Assembly (NCBI GenBank): GCA_009692585.1
Contig: SHYX01000045.1
Location: 1-36,176 of the forward strand
Source: Myxococcales bacterium
Lineage (GTDB): Bacteria; Myxococcota; UBA796; SXON01
DNA length: 36,176 bases
Direction: 5' to 3'
In this document: positions 15,381-24,164 of the stretch, piece after piece
Layout of the letters: each line of letters opens with the position of its first letter
Numbering within the stretch: the first letter of the stretch is position 1
Position numbers and translations under genes: made by a program
Notes under the pieces: generated by a model
Told to the model about the DNA's origin: nothing
What the model saw: only the letters and a program-made list of their open reading frames with translations
Databases searched by the model: none

Positions 15381-18233
15381 ATGCGCCTTTGGCCCGCCAG
15401 CCTGCTGCTTGTCCTTGCCGCCTGCGAAGACATGAAGGTCCCCCTTGACGAAGACACGGCGAACCATGGGAATGATTCGGAGGACACCGGTGGCGACACC
15501 GGTCAGGCGGACGGCGCGATTGCGGTCGCTCCCTCCAGCATCACGCTCGACACGATCTTCCTGGGCTCGTCCGCGGCGGCCGACCTCACCGTGACCAACA
15601 TCGGGACTGGCGCGGTCCAGGTGACGATGAGTTTTGTCGGCGGGCACGCGACCGCCTGGACCATGGCTCCGTACACCTCCTCGCCGGCCGCCGGTGAGAG
15701 CGTCGTCCACGCGGCGCGCCTGACCCCCACCGATTGGGGTGACTTCTCGGTGAGCGTGCTGGTGGACGACAGCGTGTCGGGCGGCCACATCGAAGTGCCG
15801 ATCACCGCGCACGTCCAGATCGACGAGGACAAGGACGGGTTCGGCAGCACGCTGACCGGGGGCGAAGACTGTGACGACACCGACGTCGACATCAATCCCG
15901 GCGCCACCGAGAGCTGGTACGACGGTGTCGATCAGGACTGCCAGGGCGGGGACGACTACGACCAGGACGCCGACGGTCACCTCTCGGCCGAGTACGGCGG
16001 CGACGACTGCCTCGACACCGACGCGACCGTCAACCCGTCGATGAGCGACACCTGGTACGACGGCGTCGACCAGGACTGCGGCGGCAACGACGACTTCGAC
16101 CAGGACGGCGACGGGCACCAGTCCGCCGAGTTCGGGGGCAGCGACTGCGACGACCTCGACGCGACCATCAACCCAGACACCGTCGAGGTCTGGTACGACG
16201 GCGTCGACCAGGACTGCGACGGGAACGACGACGATCAGGACGGCGACGGGTCGATCTACGGCGTGGACTGCGATGACACCGACGCCACCTCGTACCCCGG
16301 CGCCACGGAGCTCTGGTACAACGGCGTCGACAACGCCTGCGACGAGGGGGACGACTACGACCAGGACGGCGACGGCACCCAGACCACCGCAATCGGCGGC
16401 CCCGACTGCGACGACACCGATGCCAGCGTCAACACCGACGCCACCGACGTCTGGTACGACGGCATCGACAGCGACTGCGGTGGCAACTCAGACTACGACC
16501 AGGACGGCGACGGCTACGATTCCGACGCCTGGGGCGGCACCGACTGCGACGACACCGACGACGCCGTCTACCTCGGGGCCACCGAGGTCTGGTACAACGG
16601 CTTCGACACCGACTGCGACGGCGGCAGCGACTACGACCAGGACGGCGACGGCTTCGACTCCGACGCCTGGGGCGGCACCGACTGCGACGACACCGACGAC
16701 GCCGTCTACCTCGGGGCCACCGAGGTCTGGTACAACGGCATCGACGACGCCTGCGACGGCGGTAACGACTACGATCAGGACGGCGACGGCGTCGCGTACC
16801 CCACCGACTGCAACGACACCGACGCCTCGCTCACCGGTTCCGGCGTCGAGGTGATCGACGGCGTCGACAACGACTGCGACAGCATCGTCGACAACGTGTC
16901 CATCGACGACGCGGCCACCGGCCTGTTGTACGGCTCGGCGTCGAGCCTGGCCCTCGGCGAGCCGGGCGGCCTTGCGATGGGCGGCGACCTGGACACCGAC
17001 GGCACGGTCGATCTCGTCATCGCGACCGATAACAGCACCTACGGCTATGCGTTCGTAGTGCACGGGGACGACGCCGCGGCGGCCAACGGCTCGGTCACCA
17101 CCTACGACCAGGCCACCATCTGGGGCTACGCCTACTACGCGCCCATGGGCCACGTCATCGGGCCCTTCCTGGATCAGACCGGGGACGGCGACGTCGACTT
17201 CCTCGGCGCCGGCTACTCCACCACCTACGCCTACGGTGTCGCCTGGCTGCTCGAGGGGGGTACCGGCATTTCGGGCACCCTGTACGCCACCAGTGTCTAC
17301 GATGCCTACTGGACGGGCGACTCCTCCTCCGACCGGCTCACATGGTCGGCGCAAGCGGATGTCGATGCCGACGGGCTGGCGGACACCGTCACCGCCTGCC
17401 CGCTCGACGCCACCAGCGGCAGCTCCGGCACCCAGTCCGGGAACATCTCGGTCTTCTCGGCGGCCAGCGGCTACTCGGGCTCCTACGATCTACAGGACGC
17501 CGACGACCAGATCAACGGCACCTCCTCGTACGACTACCTGGGCTCCAGCCTGGTCACGGCCGACCTCGACGGCGACGGGTACGACGACATCCTGGCGGGA
17601 GCCCCCGGCGACGACGACGTCACCACCGGAAGCGGCGCGGTGCACCTCTTCCTGGGGAACTCGTCGTTGAGCTGGTCCTCCACCGCTGACGACGCCGACA
17701 CCGCGAAGTTCCGGGGCTCCAGCGCCATCGGGCTGGGCACCGACGCGCTCCCGACCCCGGGGGACCTCGATGGCGACGGCAACCTGGACGTGGTCATCGG
17801 CAGCGACACCGCGGACTCGGTCTTTGTCTTCCTGGATGGCTCCAGCCTGTCCGGAAACATCAGCACCAGCGCCGCCGACACCACGGCCTATCAGGCGTCG
17901 ATCGGCTTCGCGGCGTCGGTGCTGGCGAACTCCGACCTAGACAACGACGGCATCGACGACCTCGTCATCGGCGCCACCGCCGACGACAGCGCCGCCAGCA
18001 ACGCCGGCGCCGTCTACCTGTTCATGGGTGGCTCGTCGTGGGCCGCGAGCCTGACCATCGCCAACGCCGACGCGGTGCTGTACGGGGTCACCGCCAACGA
18101 CGGGCTCGGCTCCGCGCTGGCGGGCGGCGCCGATCTGGACGCGGACGGCCAGGACGACCTGGCGGTTGGAGCCACCGGGTACGACTCGTCCTCGTCCAAC
18201 GTCGGCGCGATCTACATCGTTCCCGGCTGGTAA
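15381..18233 (+). CDS. Lipoprotein with MopE-like metal-binding repeats and an FG-GAP propeller
   Basis: This 950-residue protein starts with a clear lipoprotein signal (SLLLVLAAC, lipidated C15), which decided the start over the longer open frame. Residues about 45-145 look like an Ig-like choice-of-anchor D/HYDIN domain. Residues 147-505 hold eight repeats of about 46 residues (fewer in two of them), with the pattern DQDGDG..GGTDCDDTD..GATEVWYNG.D.DCDG, matching the MopE-type putative metal-binding repeat common in Myxococcota. The Asp-rich DxDxDG loops should bind calcium, and the paired cysteines probably form disulfides. Residues about 525-950 hold seven DxDxDGxxDLxxG motifs (such as DLDGDGYDDILAG), consistent with a seven-bladed FG-GAP propeller like the integrin alpha head. 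It is probably a surface or outer-membrane-anchored adhesin-like protein. Its last 22 bases overlap the convergent methyltransferase gene. Confidence 0.9.
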   Translation: MRLWPASLLLVLAACEDMKVPLDEDTANHGNDSEDTGGDTGQADGAIAVAPSSITLDTIFLGSSAAADLTVTNIGTGAVQVTMSFVGGHATAWTMAPYTSSPAAGESVVHAARLTPTDWGDFSVSVLVDDSVSGGHIEVPITAHVQIDEDKDGFGSTLTGGEDCDDTDVDINPGATESWYDGVDQDCQGGDDYDQDADGHLSAEYGGDDCLDTDATVNPSMSDTWYDGVDQDCGGNDDFDQDGDGHQSAEFGGSDCDDLDATINPDTVEVWYDGVDQDCDGNDDDQDGDGSIYGVDCDDTDATSYPGATELWYNGVDNACDEGDDYDQDGDGTQTTAIGGPDCDDTDASVNTDATDVWYDGIDSDCGGNSDYDQDGDGYDSDAWGGTDCDDTDDAVYLGATEVWYNGFDTDCDGGSDYDQDGDGFDSDAWGGTDCDDTDDAVYLGATEVWYNGIDDACDGGNDYDQDGDGVAYPTDCNDTDASLTGSGVEVIDGVDNDCDSIVDNVSIDDAATGLLYGSASSLALGEPGGLAMGGDLDTDGTVDLVIATDNSTYGYAFVVHGDDAAAANGSVTTYDQATIWGYAYYAPMGHVIGPFLDQTGDGDVDFLGAGYSTTYAYGVAWLLEGGTGISGTLYATSVYDAYWTGDSSSDRLTWSAQADVDADGLADTVTACPLDATSGSSGTQSGNISVFSAASGYSGSYDLQDADDQINGTSSYDYLGSSLVTADLDGDGYDDILAGAPGDDDVTTGSGAVHLFLGNSSLSWSSTADDADTAKFRGSSAIGLGTDALPTPGDLDGDGNLDVVIGSDTADSVFVFLDGSSLSGNISTSAADTTAYQASIGFAASVLANSDLDNDGIDDLVIGATADDSAASNAGAVYLFMGGSSWAASLTIANADAVLYGVTANDGLGSALAGGADLDADGQDDLAVGATGYDSSSSNVGAIYIVPGW
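16491..16766 (+). repeat. Two near-identical 138-base tandem units within the MopE-like repeats
   Basis: The units at 16491-16628 and 16629-16766 encode repeats six and seven of the lipoprotein. By eye they differ at about eight of 138 positions, mostly at the 3' end. The other repeats are much more diverged in DNA, so this pair looks like a recent duplication. The unit is 46 codons and keeps the frame. Confidence 0.85.
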
Positions 18234-18898
18234 CGAAGCGCGGCGTAAATCGCAGGGAGGTCCAGCGCCTCGTGGACGGTCACCCCCGCCCCGCGGCGCA
18301 GCTCGACCAGCCCCACGCCCCCCCCGGGGAGCGACGCGCGCCGTGCCACATACGCCTGGCCCAGGCGAAGCGCGGCCAGGCGCTCGACCCGGGTCACGAG
18401 GCAGAGGCGCGGAGCCGCTGAAAGGCCGATGGCAACGAACTCATCGACGGTGCCGTGCAACATTGCGCGCGCCGATGCCGTCCGGCCATCGGAGGAGAGC
18501 GGCCCGGCCAGCGGGTCGAACCAGGGCGGATTGGTGACGACGAGGTCGACCGCGGCCCCACCGGGCGACCGCACGTCCCGGACCGAGAAGCGGACCCGGC
18601 CGCGCGCCGACGGCGAACGGCGCAGGCTCCGCCTCGCCAGCGCCACCCACTCGGCGTCACGCTCCCACCCCCGCACACGACAACCTTGCGACGCGAGCAG
18701 CAGACTCACGATGCCGCTGCCCGCGCCCAACTCCAGGACCCGCACCGGAAACGGGACGGGCGACGGCGCCCCGATGCCGAGCGCAAACCCCACCAGGGCA
18801 TACACCTCCACTCCCCACCGATAGCCGCGCCGAGGTTGGTAGACGGCCACGCCGGGCGCCGGAGACTCCAGCGACAACGGGCCCATGGCCGCGCTCAC
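18212..18898 (-). CDS. TrmN6-like tRNA adenine-N6 methyltransferase
   Basis: This 228-residue SAM-dependent methyltransferase resembles TrmN6 (YfiC), which methylates A37 of tRNA1(Val). It shows the N-terminal YQPRRGYRWGVEVYALVGFA segment typical of the family, motif I VLELGAGSGIVSLLLA, an acidic residue after the next strand (GWERDAEW), and the N6-adenine methylase motif NPPWFDP within VDLVVTNPPW. The preferred start is the GTG at 18898, overlapping the purD stop (GTGA). An ATG at 18886 is the alternative. It is the last gene of the minus-strand purine cluster. Its 3' end overlaps the convergent lipoprotein gene by 22 bases. The substrate could instead be rRNA or a protein, because NPPW/Y is shared by several families. 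Confidence 0.8.
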   Translation of the reverse strand: MSAAMGPLSLESPAPGVAVYQPRRGYRWGVEVYALVGFALGIGAPSPVPFPVRVLELGAGSGIVSLLLASQGCRVRGWERDAEWVALARRSLRRSPSARGRVRFSVRDVRSPGGAAVDLVVTNPPWFDPLAGPLSSDGRTASARAMLHGTVDEFVAIGLSAAPRLCLVTRVERLAALRLGQAYVARRASLPGGGVGLVELRRGAGVTVHEALDLPAIYAALRYQPGTM

Positions 18899-20085
18899 CG
18901 GCCGATGTCCATCCGCCACGACGCACCCTTGAAACGGACCTCTCCGGCCGCATGGAGGGCCGACACGCGCGCCCGCGACGGGGTTGCCGCGACGCCTGTG
19001 ACCGTGAGCACGCGGCCGCCGGTCGCCCACAGCCCGTCACTCCGCAGCGTGGTGCCGGCGTGGTCCACCAGCAGGTCCTCCCGTTCCTGGGGCAGCGCCT
19101 CGATCGGCGCGTCCTCTCGGGTCTCGGGGTAATCAGCCGCACAGACGACGACGCAGCAGGCGTGCGCATCGCGGAGGCGAAGTCGGTCCCCCGGAAGCCG
19201 CCCCTGGGCGGAACCCAGAAACCACGGCACCGGGTCTTCGTCCCACAGCGCCATCAACGGCTGACACTCGGGATCGCCGAAGCGCACGTTGAACTCGAGG
19301 AGCCGCGGGCCAGCCTCGGTGAGCATGAAGCCGCCGTAGAGCACGCCGCGGAAGGGGCACCCCTCCGCCGCCATGGCGGCCACGGCGCGGCGGAGCACGT
19401 CATGGCACTCCACCAGCACGCCCGGCGGGACGGCCACCGGCGCGATGGCGCCCATACCTCCGGTGTTGGGACCGAGGTCGCCGTCGAATCGGCGTTTGTG
19501 ATCGCGCGCCGGCGGCAGCATGACCACGCGCTCACCGTCGGACAAGCCGAGCACGCTGAGCTCGGGCCCGACCAGACGCTCCTCCAAGAGCACGCTGCCA
19601 TCGGGCCGCAAGGCGAAGGCCGCGTCGACGGCCGCGTGCATCTCCGCGACGGTGTCGGGGACCCACACGCCCTTGCCCGCGGCCAGCCCGTCCAACTTCA
19701 CCACCCACGGCTCCAGGGGCAGCGCGCGGTCGGAGCCGGTCAGCACCCGCGACCGCGCGGTGGGCAGGCGATGCCGCACCGCGAGCGCCTTGGTGTAGAT
19801 CTTGCTGCTTTCCAGGCGCGCCGCGGCCGCCGACGGACCAAAGGCCGGGATGCCTCTGGCAACGAGCCGGTCGACGAGGCCCGCCGCGAGCGGCGCCTCC
19901 GGACCGACCACGACCAGGCCGACGTCTCGCTCATGGGCGACCTCCTCCGGGTCGCCCGGGCTGTGCTCCCCGAACCGGGCAAGTCCCGGATTCGGCGTCG
20001 CGAAGAGGAGCTCGTGGCCGAACCGCACCATGGCCCGCCCCAGGGCGCACTCCCGCCCGCCGCCGCCGACCAGCAGAACGCGCAT
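18895..20085 (-). CDS. purD: Phosphoribosylamine-glycine ligase (GAR synthetase)
   Basis: PurD joins 5-phosphoribosylamine and glycine using ATP, the second step of de novo purine synthesis. The 396-residue protein has the N-terminal GGGGRECAL (residues 7-15), the ATP-grasp lysine segment VVKLDGLAAGKGVWV, the signature DHKRRFDGDLGPNTGGMGA, and the metal-binding LLEFNVRFGDPECQ. It is slightly shorter than the usual 420-430 residues, with trimming in the N-terminal and C-terminal regions rather than in the ATP-grasp core. The ATG overlaps the stop of the upstream TPR gene (TGATG), and its stop overlaps the methyltransferase start. Every catalytic segment I can check is intact. Confidence 0.96.
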   Translation of the reverse strand: MRVLLVGGGGRECALGRAMVRFGHELLFATPNPGLARFGEHSPGDPEEVAHERDVGLVVVGPEAPLAAGLVDRLVARGIPAFGPSAAAARLESSKIYTKALAVRHRLPTARSRVLTGSDRALPLEPWVVKLDGLAAGKGVWVPDTVAEMHAAVDAAFALRPDGSVLLEERLVGPELSVLGLSDGERVVMLPPARDHKRRFDGDLGPNTGGMGAIAPVAVPPGVLVECHDVLRRAVAAMAAEGCPFRGVLYGGFMLTEAGPRLLEFNVRFGDPECQPLMALWDEDPVPWFLGSAQGRLPGDRLRLRDAHACCVVVCAADYPETREDAPIEALPQEREDLLVDHAGTTLRSDGLWATGGRVLTVTGVAATPSRARVSALHAAGEVRFKGASWRMDIGR

Positions 20086-22397
20086 CAGTCCGCCGTGCGG
20101 AGGGCGCGCAACCGCCGGCGCGCCGCGATGTCGAAGGCATCCTTGGAAATACAGGTTTCCAACAAGCGAATCGCCCCGGATCGATCGCCCACCGCCGCTT
20201 GGACCTCGGCCAGGAGCGCGTAGCTCTGGGGGCTGGTGATGCGGGAGGAAGCGACGAGGTCGGCCACCCCAACGGCCGACATCGCCTGCCCTGCGGTGAC
20301 CCGGGCGTGCAGCGAACCAAGCAGGTATTCCGCCTGCTTCGGACGTTGAGCCACCACCTTGTCCCAGTCGGAGACGGCGCCGGCGGTGTCACCGGCGGCG
20401 AGGCGCAGGCGCGCCCGCAGCGCCATGGCGTCGGGATCGGTCTCCAAAGCGGGATGACGGCTCAGCGTGCGCCGGGCGAGGTCGAGGTCGCCGCCGAGCC
20501 AGGCTGCGGCCGCCCTCGCCATGGGCAGGCTGGTGGCGAAGGTGGCGTTGTTGCCGAGGGCGGCGTCCACCTCGTCCACGAGCATCCGCGCCGGCGAGCC
20601 GGTCTCCAACGTGGCGAGGTCGGTGCGGCGACGCCCTGACTGCCCGTCGACCTCACGAATCGCGGTTCGCAGCGCGTCGATCGCCCGAGCGGGGCTGTGA
20701 CCCCCGAGGTGCAGGTGCACCAGCCACACGTGGACGAAGGGGTCAGAGCGGTCCGCCACCCGAGCCGCCTCTGCGACCGGCAGGACCTCGCTGCCACCGA
20801 TGTTGGCGCTCTCCATCAACGCGACCTGAGTGCGCAGCACCCGGGCGAGCTCAGGACCCGATCGCAAGGCGGGATCCATCGACAGCCAGGCGCGGGACTG
20901 CTCGGCCTTGTCTCCCGTGCCGTGCGCCACCAGCGCACGCACCTGCGCCACCGCGGGGTCGGTGCGCCCGGCCGTGACCAGCCGCCCCACCGCCTCCGAC
21001 GCCGCGCCCTGGTTCGCCGGCACATCGCGAGCCTGGAGCCACCGCGCCTGCGCCAGCAGCAGGAGCGCGTCGGCGTACGCGCCCGATTTGCCTCCCGCGT
21101 CCACCACCGGTCGGATGAGGTCGATGACGCCGACCACATCGCCCGTGGCCAGGCTCACCCGAGCGACGGCCACGCGCAGGCCGTCCGGCGCCTCCGCACC
21201 CAACGCCTGCGCCACCGCGAGCGCCTGGGCGCCCTCACCATCCTGCACGTGCAACTGCGCACGGACGGCGATGCTCAGGGCGTCCTTGCGGTGCAGGGCA
21301 TCGAGCCGCGGCCCCGCGTCCGGTGCGTCGGCGGCGGCGGACAGGAGCGCCGCCGCGCGCGGCACGCCCCGATGGGAAGGCCAGTCCGCGGCAAGCTGAT
21401 CCAGCCCGGCAACCGCTGCGGCCCGATCCGGGTTCTGAGACGCGGCGACGTACCGGCACACGCGGTCCCCCGACTTCGCGCACGCCGCCACCGCCGCCAC
21501 CGCGTCCGCGGGGGCGCCGTTGGCGATGGCGAGAGCGGCGCGTCCGAGTTCGGTGGCGCCGTTCCCCTGCCCCAGTGCGATAGCCTGCTGCGCTGCGAGC
21601 TGGGTGAGGCCAGGTTGATCGCCGGAGAGGGCGGCCAGAATCGCCAGCAGCGCGACGGCGTCGGCATCTTTGGTGGCCCGCGCGACGGCCCGCCGCGCGT
21701 GGGCGAGTCCCTCGCGGAGGTCGTCCGGCCCGCCCCGCGACCAGGCCTCGACAGCACGCGCTTCGAGCAGCGCGAGCGGCTCCTCGACGTGCCCTTCCTG
21801 ATCCGGCAGCGAGCCGAGTGGGTCGAGCTGCGGTCGCGACGTATCTGGCGCGGGCTCGCGCAAGGAGAGGTTCGCCGCCGCTTCGGTCTCGTTGGCCGGC
21901 GCGACCAGCTCGCTGAGGTCCAAGGCGACCTCCCGCAGCTCCCGCTGATGGGTGAAGGCGAAGTACGCTCCGCCCCCGAGGGCACCCAGGGTGATCACGG
22001 TCCGGAACATCCGACCCCACGGCAGGGCGGGCCGAACCCGACCGAAACGCACCCGCGGGGCGGACTTGCTGGGCGCGTGCACCACGACCGCCTGCGGTGG
22101 CGGGATCTCTCCGCGGAGGTACAGCGACGCGAAGACCGGATGGGCCGCGATCATCAGCGGCTCGCGGTCGTCGGCGACGAGCCAGTCCTGCCCGCTGAGC
22201 TGGCCGGACCGGAGCCGGTCGAGGAGGGCCGTCCCGCCTATGGAGACCACCCCGAACGCGGTCCGCACCAGGAAGTTGTCGGCCAGCGTGCCGGGGGTCG
22301 CGCACACCTCGCACAGCAGCGCCATGCTGGAGGGCTCAGCCGGGAGCGGGAACGACCGGCCGCAACGAGCGCAGGGAAGGAGCTGGCGGTTGCTCAC
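20085..22397 (-). CDS. Zinc-ribbon / GYF-like membrane protein with a TPR-rich tail
   Basis: This protein of about 770 residues has an N-terminal zinc ribbon (C9, C12, C29 and C32; CARC...CEVC). A domain at about 40-95 resembles the atypical GYF_2 domain of myxobacterial proteins (LLDRLRSGQLSGQDWLVADD). One transmembrane helix follows (about 130-148), and then a long alpha-helical part of TPR-like repeats to the end. The topology suggests a cytoplasmic zinc/GYF head and a periplasmic TPR scaffold. The GTG at 22397 is the preferred start, and an in-frame TTG at 22412 is the alternative. Neither has a good Shine-Dalgarno sequence. It lies between purH and purD and overlaps purD by TGATG, but nothing in it suggests a purine enzyme. 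The function is unknown. Confidence 0.78.
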   Translation of the reverse strand: MSNRQLLPCARCGRSFPLPAEPSSMALLCEVCATPGTLADNFLVRTAFGVVSIGGTALLDRLRSGQLSGQDWLVADDREPLMIAAHPVFASLYLRGEIPPPQAVVVHAPSKSAPRVRFGRVRPALPWGRMFRTVITLGALGGGAYFAFTHQRELREVALDLSELVAPANETEAAANLSLREPAPDTSRPQLDPLGSLPDQEGHVEEPLALLEARAVEAWSRGGPDDLREGLAHARRAVARATKDADAVALLAILAALSGDQPGLTQLAAQQAIALGQGNGATELGRAALAIANGAPADAVAAVAACAKSGDRVCRYVAASQNPDRAAAVAGLDQLAADWPSHRGVPRAAALLSAAADAPDAGPRLDALHRKDALSIAVRAQLHVQDGEGAQALAVAQALGAEAPDGLRVAVARVSLATGDVVGVIDLIRPVVDAGGKSGAYADALLLLAQARWLQARDVPANQGAASEAVGRLVTAGRTDPAVAQVRALVAHGTGDKAEQSRAWLSMDPALRSGPELARVLRTQVALMESANIGGSEVLPVAEAARVADRSDPFVHVWLVHLHLGGHSPARAIDALRTAIREVDGQSGRRRTDLATLETGSPARMLVDEVDAALGNNATFATSLPMARAAAAWLGGDLDLARRTLSRHPALETDPDAMALRARLRLAAGDTAGAVSDWDKVVAQRPKQAEYLLGSLHARVTAGQAMSAVGVADLVASSRITSPQSYALLAEVQAAVGDRSGAIRLLETCISKDAFDIAARRRLRALRTAD

Positions 22398-22594
22398 GGG
22401 GACGTCTAACAAGAAACGGGGGAAGACGCTCGCCGCGTCCTCCTCTTACCGTCGCCTACCCTCCGGCCTCCAAACGTCGCTTTCCGGCCTGCGGCGGCGG
22501 TCGGGTTGGATAACCCTGTGCGTCACCCATGCCGCAGCAGTTTCATGGCTCAATGAGTCGGCGTCGCGACGGCATGGATGACCAGGCTATCCGC
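22398..22594. other. Spacer between purH and the TPR gene
   Basis: These 197 bases between two minus-strand genes contain no gene that I can support. An AGAGGAGG sequence lies on the minus strand about 40 bases before the TPR gene start, too far from any start codon to use. No clear -35/-10 pair or terminator hairpin is seen. The TPR-purD-methyltransferase part might have its own promoter here. Confidence 0.35.
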
Positions 22595-24133
22595 TCAGTG
22601 CCGGAAATGGCGCCGTCCCGTGAACAGCATCGCCGCATCCTGCTCCCGGGCCACCGCGAGCACCTCCTCGTCGCGAATCGACCCGCCGGGCTGGACGAAG
22701 GCCCGGACCCCCGCCGCCAACGCGACCAGCACGCCGTCGGCAAAGGGGAAGAAGGCGTCCGACGCCAATGCCGAGCCCGCCACCGGCCGCGTCGCCTTGC
22801 CGACCGCGAGCCGCACGCTATCGACGCGGCTCATCTGCCCAGCCCCCACCCCATTCTGCACGAAGCCGCCTTCGGCAGCGCACGCCAGCACGATGGCGTT
22901 GGACTTCACGTTCCGACACACCGCCCAGGCGAAGCGCAGCGCCGCAAGCTCGCCCGGATCGGCCTCGCGGAGCCGGGACGACCACGCGGATGTAGCGTCG
23001 GCGTCCCAATCCTGTAGGAGCCAACCGCCGGCGACGCGACGCGCATCCCGGGCCGGCAACACACCCTCCTGCCAGTCTCCCGGCAACTCGATCACCCGCA
23101 GGTTCACCCGTCGCGCGAACGCTTCACGCGCCCCGGCCGAGAACCCCGGCGCGACGATCACCTCGAAGAACACCTTGCCCGCGATGACCAGCGCCGCCGT
23201 CTCGTCGTCGACCGGCTGGTTGAACGCCAGGATCCCGCCATAGGCGCTGACCGGATCGGCGCTGAGCGCCAGCGCGTACGCCCGAGCCAGACCGTCGGGG
23301 TGGATCGCGGAGCCGCACGGGTTCATGTGCTTGATGATCGCGCAACCCACACCGGGAAGATCGAAGGCGACCCGGAGGGCGGCGTCGAGGTCGGCGAGGT
23401 TGTTGAAGCTCAGCTCCTTTCCCTGGAGCTGCGACGCCCTGCCGAGGGCACGACCGCCCTCCAAGGGGGTGGTGTAAAAGCCCGCCGTCTGGTGAGGGTT
23501 CTCGCCGTAACGCAGGCCCTGCCGCCGTCGCAGCGGAATCGCGGTCTCACTCGGGTAGGGGTCGTCGCGCTCGGACCCGAACCAGGAGGCGATCATCGCG
23601 TCGTAGCACGCGGTGTGTCGGAAGGCCTTGCCCGCCAGCGCCCGCCGCAACCCCACATCGTCACCCGGGACCGCTGCGAGGACACGCCCGTAGTCGCCGG
23701 GATCGACGACGATGTGCACCCGGGCGTGGTTCTTGGCGGCGGCCCGGACCATCGCCGGCCCGCCGATGTCGATGTTCTCGACCACCTCGTCCGCAGGCGC
23801 GCCCCGCGCGACGGTGGCCTCGAACGGGTACAGGTTGACCGCGACGACGTCGATGAACGCGATGCCGTGCTCGGCGGCCACCGCCTCGTCCAGGCCACGC
23901 CGCGCCAGGATGCCGCCGTGGATCCTGGGGTGCAGCGTCTTGACCCGGCCACCCATGATCTCCGGTGCGCCGGTGTGCGCGGAGACCTTGGTGTACGGAA
24001 GGCCGGCGGCGCCCAGGGCGGCCGCGGTCCCGCCCGTGCTCAGCAGCACGAATCCCGCCTCCACGAGGCCGCGGGCGAAGTCGACCAGCCCGGACTTGTC
24101 CGAGACGGAGAGGAGGGCGTAGCGCGTCGACAT
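22595..24133 (-). CDS. purH: Bifunctional AICAR formyltransferase / IMP cyclohydrolase
   Basis: PurH carries out the last two steps of de novo purine synthesis, formylating AICAR with 10-formyl-THF and cyclising FAICAR to IMP. The 512-residue length is standard. The N-terminal cyclohydrolase domain shows ALLSVSDKSGLVDFARGL, STGGTA, and VKTLHPRIHGGIL. The formyltransferase domain shows RYGENPHQTAGFY, the catalytic IIKHMNPCGSAI (family Lys-His pair) and DPVSAYGGILAFN. The C terminus is the usual short FTGRRHFRH. A GGGAG Shine-Dalgarno sequence four bases before the ATG supports the start. It lies 31 bases after the lipoprotein gene and upstream of the TPR-purD part of the cluster. Confidence 0.97.
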   Translation of the reverse strand: MSTRYALLSVSDKSGLVDFARGLVEAGFVLLSTGGTAAALGAAGLPYTKVSAHTGAPEIMGGRVKTLHPRIHGGILARRGLDEAVAAEHGIAFIDVVAVNLYPFEATVARGAPADEVVENIDIGGPAMVRAAAKNHARVHIVVDPGDYGRVLAAVPGDDVGLRRALAGKAFRHTACYDAMIASWFGSERDDPYPSETAIPLRRRQGLRYGENPHQTAGFYTTPLEGGRALGRASQLQGKELSFNNLADLDAALRVAFDLPGVGCAIIKHMNPCGSAIHPDGLARAYALALSADPVSAYGGILAFNQPVDDETAALVIAGKVFFEVIVAPGFSAGAREAFARRVNLRVIELPGDWQEGVLPARDARRVAGGWLLQDWDADATSAWSSRLREADPGELAALRFAWAVCRNVKSNAIVLACAAEGGFVQNGVGAGQMSRVDSVRLAVGKATRPVAGSALASDAFFPFADGVLVALAAGVRAFVQPGGSIRDEEVLAVAREQDAAMLFTGRRHFRH

Positions 24134-24164
24134 GGGGCTCCCAGGCCGGTCGCGGCTATCCGAT

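Noticed and set aside
14229..16118. Minus-strand open frame (629 codons) across the hydrolase and lipoprotein genes
   Set aside because: It covers two convincing genes in another frame or strand and has a repetitive Val/Arg-rich composition.
15819..16895. Regular repeats that could suggest a CRISPR array or minisatellite
   Set aside because: The repeats are in-frame coding units of the MopE-like domain, with conserved Cys and Asp positions and no unique spacers.
20697..22409. Plus-strand open frame (570 codons) opposite the TPR gene
   Set aside because: The product is Arg/His-rich without domains. The minus-strand frame has a zinc ribbon, a membrane helix and TPR-like repeats.
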